A stretch of DNA of 64,000 nucleotides from Brevipalpus yothersi (taxonomy: Eukaryota > Arthropoda > Arachnida > Trombidiformes > Tenuipalpidae), in NCBI GenBank assembly GCA_003956705.1, contig QZCP01000062.1, forward strand, positions 1-64,000, read 5' to 3'. A program made the position numbers and the translations under genes. The notes beneath the pieces are model-generated. The model searched no databases. It saw only the letters and a list, made by a program, of their open reading frames with translations, and had not been told where the DNA came from. Shown here piece after piece: positions 56,362 to 64,000 of this stretch. The number at the start of each line of letters is the position of its first letter. Within the stretch, counting starts at the first letter, position 1.

Positions 56362-58251
56362 CAAGCTCTAGTTTTGTTCTCTGGACTTTTCCTCTTCTTC
56401 CTCTTTCTCTTTCCTTTTCTCTCAACCCTTTCATCTTTCGAAAGGCTAAACCTTTTGGCTACATGAATTTTCATTCTGATCATTGCTGTACTACTCATCA
56501 TCTTTGTTCTTTCTCTTCAATTTGTTGCAACCAAGTTCCAAAGAAACAGAGATGTTCATCTCATAAGGCCAGTTGGGCTTGCTTCCGAAAGCGCTAAATT
56601 GTTTGCCTCTGTTTGCTGGTTGCTTCTGTTTATCATCAACTTTGACCACAATTTAATTTAATTCTCTCTTTTGAATAAGATTTCGAAATGACTTCCATAC
56701 ATTTTCAAAAATTGGAAATGATCCGATCAGACACATGCAATCTTAAAGACCATGAAGCCAGACTGAAGCGAGGAAACTTTATCACATGAATTTTCGAGAT
56801 GAAAGTTCAAAGTTTGATTGATAGCAAGAAACATTTTAAATTGTTTGCCTAAAACTTCATGCTCTCTTAAGTTCGAATTCCAATTATTGGTGCTGATCAC
56901 TAAGATATACTGGAAGTATTTTTTTCAAGATCAAAAGAAGAAGTCATGGAGTAATTTATTTACAGAAAATCGAAAAATATAACATCTAAGCATCTGGCAG
57001 TTGCCCCTGAAAGTATACTTATCGGCACTTGTTGGCACCTTCACACAAAAAGTGTAGTGTCATCTATCGGGCAGGTAAGATGAATCGGAATTCAGATGAA
57101 ACTTTTTCTATCCTGACAATTATGATTCGATCATTAATCAATAAAATTATTCACAGTTAGGACAAGTGGTTGAACTAATATGAACCCAAGCGTGGAGGCG
57201 TGATACGAGTGCGAAGTACAAATTGATCGATTTCGATGAATGTGTTTGATTTAATTTGATTTGATTTGATAGAGTTTCCATAATCTTTGGGTCGATTGGG
57301 CACGCATATCGGCCATAATGAGTGGAGAGAGAGAGAGAAAAATATACACACATGCAAACCAGGGGGAGGAAAATGAGATCAAATTGAATATTATCATTAT
57401 TATTAACTACTTGAGGTCATTCGGTGTGTTTCCCCTTGATGATGGTGAATATCAAGCCCATTTTCCGCCTACAGATCGGGCGTTTGTTTGGGTTGCTTTA
57501 ATGCGACCGACCCAGTATCGAAAGCTCATAGAAGTAGGAGGAGAGACGGATGCTGTTGATACAGTCAAATTTGATCCACAGATGAGGAGTGGACACACAG
57601 TTCAATGTGAGCACACATACACATATGTAGCAAGCCTCTGACTTTTTGATGACGCTCGCTGGGCAATCTATGATGTGTAAAATCGAATAAAATACAACTA
57701 GATTTTGGGGAACAATTTTTTCCGATCACAATCCAGCATCCCGACAATCCACGATCACCAATGGTAATCATGTACCCACAATACAGTTCAGTGTGTGCAA
57801 CAAGTTGATGACATTGTCGATGGATGCAGAGCGAGAGAGAGAGAGAGTCTCTATTTTTTCATCCTCAATCTGCATCCCTCTGTGGCTGCTGTTGTTGTTG
57901 TTGAGGTCTTTGATCTTTTTTTCTCTCTTCTCTTCATCCATTAAATTACCAATTGATCCTGATGGTGTAGGTGTGTCTGTATGAGTCTGTCTATCAATGA
58001 GAATTTGCAGCACGCGTAATACTGTTCCAGGACCAGCGTGTAATGCAAACAAGTCTCTTTACTATCGGCAAAGTCAAGCTGAAGAAGAAGGAGAGAGTAA
58101 AATTTTCTTCCATGACTTTTTTCCCTTCCTTCCTGATTGCCTTCTTCCGATCCTCTATTTTTTATTCACACTTTTACACACTTTATCCTGTCAGCATCCG
58201 CATCACTTTCTCCTACTTTTTGTCTATCGCGCTCTCCTTCTTTTTCTCTCC

Positions 58252-58301
<50 letters not shown>

Positions 58302-58682
58302 CTCTCTATCGATATCATCCGATCGTCGATGCTGACATCAGATTCTTTTTTTCATCTCACTATTTTTTTCTCTGGTTTTCCATCACTTTCTTTCTTTATT
58401 CACTTCCCGCAGGATTGCTCGCTGCCACAATCGTACCGCTCATACAACTTGTTGTTTGATCGGAATCACTTTCTTCCTCCCTCCCTTCTCTTGCTCTTCA
58501 TCCTCTTCGTCATCCTCCTCCTCCTCCTCCTCTCTCTCCTCATCTTCTTCTCTCTTTCCTTCTTTCTTTCCACAATCCATTCTTTTGTCGATCATCATCA
58601 TTCTTCTCGTTCCATTTCTCTGACTTATTTGCATCACCCACATCTGTCCACTTTTTTTACCATTCATTTGTTCTCTTTCTTT

Positions 58683-58684
<2 letters not shown>
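56302..58684. other. non-coding; unexplained short open frames
   Basis: CT 56302-56358 and CT 58253-58298. The open frame at 57318-57641 (plus) contains a non-repetitive central part but no recognisable domain. A 5-bp GATTT repeat lies at about 57247-57270. From about 58090 to 58684 the plus strand is strongly pyrimidine-skewed and leads into the gap-containing CT array. Confidence 0.5.
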
Positions 58685-58751
<67 letters not shown>

Positions 58752-59085
58752 NNNNNNNNNNNNNNNNNNNNNNNNNNNNNNNNNNNNNNNNNNNNNNNNN
58801 NNNNNNNNNNNNNNNNNNNNNNNNNNNNNNNNNNNNNNNNNNNNNNNNNNNNNNNNNNNNNNNNNNNNNNNNNNNNNNNNNNNNNNNNNNNNNNNNNNNN
58901 NNNNNNNNNNNNNNNNNNNNNNNNNNNNNNNNNNNNNNNNNNNNNNNNNNNNNNNNNNNNNNNNNNNNNNNNNNNNNNNNNNNNNNNNNNNNNNNNNNNN
59001 NNNNNNNNNNNNNNNNNNNNNNNNNNNNNNNNNNNNNNNNNNNNNNNNNNNNNNNNNNNNNNNNNNNNNNNNNNNNNNNNNNNNN

Positions 59086-59149
<64 letters not shown>
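58685..59149. repeat. (CT)n array interrupted by assembly gap
   Basis: Pure CT from 58685 to 58751, 334 undetermined bases (58752-59085), then pure CT from 59086 to 59149 in the same orientation. As with the first gap, this is most likely an unresolved single array. Confidence 0.9.
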
Positions 59150-59152
<3 letters not shown>

Positions 59153-60008
59153 CACATCGATCGGGGCCAAGTTATTTGAATGGGAAAAAAGGAGAGAGGA
59201 GGCTACATAGGAGAGGCCATCCGAAAAAGTGATGGAGATCCAAAAAGTTTCGAGTCGACTATTCTGATTTATTTGGGAGAAAATTTTCCACATCCTTCAC
59301 AGTATGCTTCGTTTACTTGGCCCAACACAATATGGTGAGAGAGAGAGAGAGGAGAAAAAATATCATCATCTTCTGTATTACTCTGCTTAGTATGCTGTAG
59401 TGATGAATAAATATATGTATTCCACTTTCTACATCAACGTGTAACAGTATCATCATCTACAAGAATGATCAATGAGAACAGTGATTTAAGGCTTTGATGG
59501 CTCCATTGGCACACTTTTTCCTGCCTCATCAACTATTCATGCACACACTATTCATCCATCTTGAGGAAAATAAAACCTGTTGATGTTCATCAAAATATAC
59601 ATAGGCTCATGGAGCTTGAAGAGTAAAAGAGAGAGAAGATCAATTTTTTTGATATATAATTTACATATGTTTTTGATGATAATTTATCAATGTAAACAGA
59701 ATTTTTGATTGTCTTACAGCTAATCTTTACCATACCTTAGGGTAAGATTTTGTGACTGAATTTTTTATCATCATCATCTTCACATACTGATGATCATAAA
59801 CGTATGTGCAATACTAAGTAAAAATTTTCAAAAAATGTTCACACAGTTAGTTTCGCAGCTTATACACAGTACATCAAAAATCCGATCTAATTAGCCTACG
59901 GCAAGAGTTTCAAGATGATGTATTAGGCGTTAAATCGATAAAGACATGAGATGCTGGAAGCTTGTGTTCTTCCAGGGAAATATCATCATTACAATAAAGA
60001 GAGATGAA

Positions 60009-60091
<83 letters not shown>

Positions 60092-63000
60092 GAGCAAAAA
60101 AAGCCACTCATCTGGTTTGGAGATGCCTTGAGGCTGTTTTTACCGTTATCAAACACTTATTTACCATCATCTGTATACTTTTTTATATCATTCTTAACGG
60201 CTGCATGATCGAAATTCGGAATTCTAGGAAAATGAGACTGAACTCACCGTAGGACAGGCACATGTTTGAGCTTACCGATTTGCATACAGAGGTGAGTTTG
60301 TAGATTTGATTAAATCTTCAGACAGATCAATGATGTTCAGTGTAATTTGGGAGTTAAGATGAGTTTTTTCATGATGATGACAGAATTTCCAATAAATAGG
60401 AGGAAGAAATTCTCAAAAACATACGCCCACACTTTGTAGGGATAGAAATACTCATCTATCGGATGATGGAAAAGAATATCCGAAGCAAGAATAATTCAGA
60501 TCAAAGTGTTAATGTGAACTCGCTATTATTCAATTGTGAATAATTCTATTATGATGCTAATCATTTGAGGTTTTTTTCACCATGTTTTTGTATGGATTGA
60601 TGCTTTTTTTTCTTGAACTTATTCTCAAACCGTTGTTATTTTGAGAGAGATTCTTATGCAAATTGAGATGTAGTTGAAGCTCATTACATATGCATATGGT
60701 TCCTGAAAGTTTCAAAGAATATGAACACATATAAGTTAGCAGTCTGATGAGTGATCAAGCTACAGAAGAAACGTTGGGGGACAACAAATCTGAATGAGAA
60801 GTTTCACTGGCTGGAAACGTTTGTTTTATTGGCTTTTTTTGACAATTCTAGATGATTCATTAAAGCTTCTTTTGTTGAGAGTAAACAGAGTCATTTAAGC
60901 AAATGATAGGAATGTTTATCTGATTTCAATAAACATGATTATCAATGAGCATACGATTGTGCATGCGATAACAATTCATTGTGATTGAAAATTTCTATAA
61001 TTAGACGAACTGGGACTTCTAGGGAATGAAATAATTGAAATTAGACCGAAATAGTAGTCAATAAACATGTATGAATCAAACTGTATTCTTTTCTGTTTGT
61101 TTGATGAAAAAATAGCTCATTTCCATTGACTCACTGGCATACATTCAAATTGCATACGATTAATTGGTTATTTGAGATCAAGAAATAACTGTATTCTGAC
61201 AAATCTATATCCCTAAGAAAGCGTGGGAAAAAAATTTTTCCGAGAAAATCTCTGAAAGAACGGGAAAAGAGACTGAAGGCTAAGACAAATGATGATCAAG
61301 TGTATTTGATTAGACAAAGAAGAGGAGATTATGAGAAAAACAATATGATGAGCTGTTGGTATCATAAAGAATGATAAGGATGACAGATTCTCGAAGTGAA
61401 AGAAGAAGTAGAAGAAGGTGATGGCAAGTGGGAGAGAGAGAGAGGATGAAGGAGAAAGTTGTGGATGTTGGTGGAAGATGAGAAGATGTGGAGTGAATGA
61501 ATTTGATGTTGTAGGAGTAATAAAAAGTGACACAAACGACGACAAACTTGGTGGAGTGGAAATAAATAGCGGCAAAGAGCTCGGTTGCGAGGGTGAAGAA
61601 GCGTAAAAAAAGATCTGTTCTATGGATGCTGGGAGAGAATTGAGAGAGGCTGAGAGAGGCTGAGAGAGATCATGAAGGAGTGAATGATACAGGGTAAGAG
61701 AGCGGAGAAAAAAAATTAAGTTCAAGGATTGACGAGGGAGTCGGAAGCGGAAAAGATGCGGGAAAAAAACGATCAACATCTATAAAGAATCCAAGCCTCC
61801 GGAGGGAGTCGAGGGAGCGTAATGGAGAAAAAACCATCATTTTATTGAGGTTATTGAAGATGTTTCTTTATGTGTCTTAATGTGAATTTTTCTATCCATG
61901 TAAAAGAAAGCATCTAGGTGAGAGGAGCCTCTATGGCTAGTATGAATTGATAAATTCATCAATCTTATATGGGTATGATGAATTGGGAAGCGTTTATAAA
62001 GCTAAACTTTGGTCATCTTTCCATCCTGGATACACGGAATTGGGAGTTTTCACTAGTATTCTATCTGATAATTCCTGAACTCAATCATGTGATTCTGGAT
62101 ATCTTTGATTGAGAAATATAGAAGCTTCAATAGATTGACTCATACCACCGATTCTATGACTAAAAAACTTCACATCCCAACTTTTTTTCCTTCCAGAATC
62201 TTCCCAAAAGATGTTACAGAATTTATAAGATCGTTTAGGAATTCCGAGTCATCGAGATGATTTCGACTTGTATCGATGAACCTACCTTCATTCTTGAATG
62301 ATAAATCTAGAGCATCGGAGGAAATCAATGGAACACATGTAGCTCTCCGTTACTCGTAAACATATCCATCAAAATCATGAAATTTTGGAAATCATTTTGA
62401 TTAATCAACTTGATGAATTAACAAATTAAATATCGAAAAAATTCTCGAAGATTTTAGTTGGAGAGGCACTAAGATCCATAGTAAGTTATTTATGTGTTCA
62501 ACAACAGTTGTGTGTGTGTTTTGGTTAAAAATAATGGTAAAGTATCTGATCAAAATGAATTTCAAATTTAATGAAAGTTATTGATTAGAAAGGAAGTGGA
62601 TCTGATTGCTCACTTCAATGAGTGGACATCTTGACACAGACAAGCTGGCCATAACATGAGTGGATTATAAGTTTGCTTTCACACACAAATTTTCATCTCA
62701 GCTCTGTTCAATCCTTTTCTCTCTCTCTCTCTTCCCTATAATTGAATCTGGTTCCTGAACAGTGTTTATGCAAAATTTGATTCCACTTAGTTTGACTTGA
62801 TAGTGAGCCTTCTAGTCATCCTCTTGCGTCTTCTCATCATCCTCTCATCATCAGGCCAGCATCTCATAGACACACGCTCTCTCTCTCTCTCTTACTCTTA
62901 TTTGGCAGCCAAAGTCTTCTCTCTTTTTCTCTCTTTCACATGCTTCTCATCATTTATGCATCCAAGTGTCACGTTAGACGATAATTAATCCCCATAGTTA

Positions 63001-64000
63001 ATTACAAATCAATCCTTTATTGCCATAGAAACATGCATATGAGCTGGAAAAATTTTGCCTACTCTTAACTCTCTCGATTGGCTCTACTTGCAAGAACTTG
63101 AGAGAGAAAGCAAGCCTTACGATCCGCCTTCATTCATCTCATTTTTCATGCAAACACTCAGCATCCAATTTTGATCATGAGAAAGAGAGAGAGAGAGAGA
63201 GAGAAAGTATCTTCTCTCTATTCTAGATCATTTTGAGGGAGAAGAATATCTATCAAGAATAGAGGAAGAGAATGGATTCTTTCAGTATCATCTATCCTCA
63301 CAGTCAACTTTAACTTTTCTCTTCACTGATTTTGTGTTCTGCTTTGGAAGAATTTTGTCCTACATAGAAGGGGAAGAGATGAGCTTTAAATCTGAAAGTC
63401 GCATCTTGCGTGACAATCTGATTCAGTAAGTGAACTGATGGAATGATGAATGGTAGAGAAGTGGGTGAGAGAGAGAGGGTCAACTCAGGTAGACTTCATT
63501 TCATTTGAATGGGAGAAAAATTGAAGAGATTGAAAAGGGAATCCATAATATTACTATTTAGTATTCCCTTCTCATGCCTTACACACGAGTATCGATCGAT
63601 AAGCTGTGATGAAGAAGAAGAAAGAGAAAAGGAAAGCATAAGAGCGGGCAATGATTTTGTTTGGCTTACAGAGAATTGCAAAATTGAATGATTCTATGAG
63701 TAATATTGGACAAAAAATGCATAATAGTATTGCCTTTCACCGTCATCATTTGCTCATTTAACTAGACATGATCATGATGATGAAGAAACAATCGAGTGTG
63801 ACATTTGAGCCTCCGTGAATGATCTGAAGGTAGAGACATAAAATTGAAGATATGTATTTATATGAGCCCACTTCATCATCGAAGGTCTGGATGGGTGTCC
63901 ACGTTTATTGTGAAATCAGCAAAATTCAATTGCTACAAGATCAATAGTCATACGTGTATATGTATAGATTGCGTGATATAAGACGATTATTGTTTGAAGA
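59150..64000. other. non-coding, repeat-poor right end
   Basis: No gene recognised. GA 60008-60086 is the only long array. 60120-61370 and 61800-62690 are plain AT-rich DNA. 61380-61800 is purine-skewed on the plus strand and contains tandem GAGAGAGGCT units around 61640-61668. Short CT/GA tracts occur at about 62720, 62878 and 63186. Confidence 0.6.
60008..60086. repeat. (GA)n array with one A interruption
   Basis: About 79 bp of GA dinucleotide with a single extra-A break near 60028. Confidence 0.93.

Noticed and set aside
58137..59210. 357-codon open frame across the second N gap
   Set aside because: Pyrimidine-block and CT-array translation with undetermined bases; no protein features.
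61213..61779. 188-codon minus-strand open frame
   Set aside because: Ser/Leu/Phe/Pro-rich translation of a purine-skewed block, which lacks stop codons on the opposite strand by composition.

Overview
This is a eukaryotic, almost certainly arthropod, genomic window. The evidence is spliced exons with GT-AG introns, one AT-AC minor-class (U12) intron, and a protein-coding gene recognisable as the homeodomain transcription factor Prospero. The AT-rich background, the His/Asn/Ser/Asp-rich protein and the very dense (GA)n/(CT)n microsatellites would fit a mite or other chelicerate, but that placement is only a guess; nothing here fixes the taxon below Arthropoda.

The only gene I can identify lies on the minus strand between 6982 and 14081: prospero (pros, Prox1 family). 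Exons in transcript order are 14081-13871 (start codon, residues 1-70), 13327-11024 (residues 71-838), 10814-8731 (residues 839-1533) and 7136-6982 (residues 1534-1584, first part of the homeo-Prospero domain). All phases agree across the junctions (1/1, 1/1, 0/0), and exon 4 ends in phase 2 inside the domain. The exons for the rest of the domain were not found in the left 6.98 kb and presumably lie beyond the left edge, so the gene is partial here.

The intron between exons 3 and 4 (8730-7137) is the equivalent of the Drosophila prospero 'twintron'. It has a perfect U12 donor (ATATCCTTT), a perfect U12 branch site (TTCCTTAAC) and an AC end. A competing U2-type GTAAAT donor sits 74 nt inside it and joins in frame to an AG placed 5 nt beyond the U12 acceptor. 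This is the most interesting biology in the window.

Everything else is non-coding as far as I can see. Left of 6982 is prospero intron. From 14082 to 64000 there is about 50 kb upstream of the prospero start codon with no recognisable gene, RNA gene or transposon. It is filled with roughly 60 (GA)n/(CT)n arrays of 20 to about 100 bp, CA/TG tracts, and blocks of several hundred bases strongly skewed to purines on one strand. Two assembly gaps (31572-32323 and 58752-59085) fall inside such arrays. Most long open frames there are translations of these repeats (Glu-Arg or Ser-Leu runs) and are not genes. The desert may hold prospero regulatory DNA and 5' non-coding exons, but that is inference.
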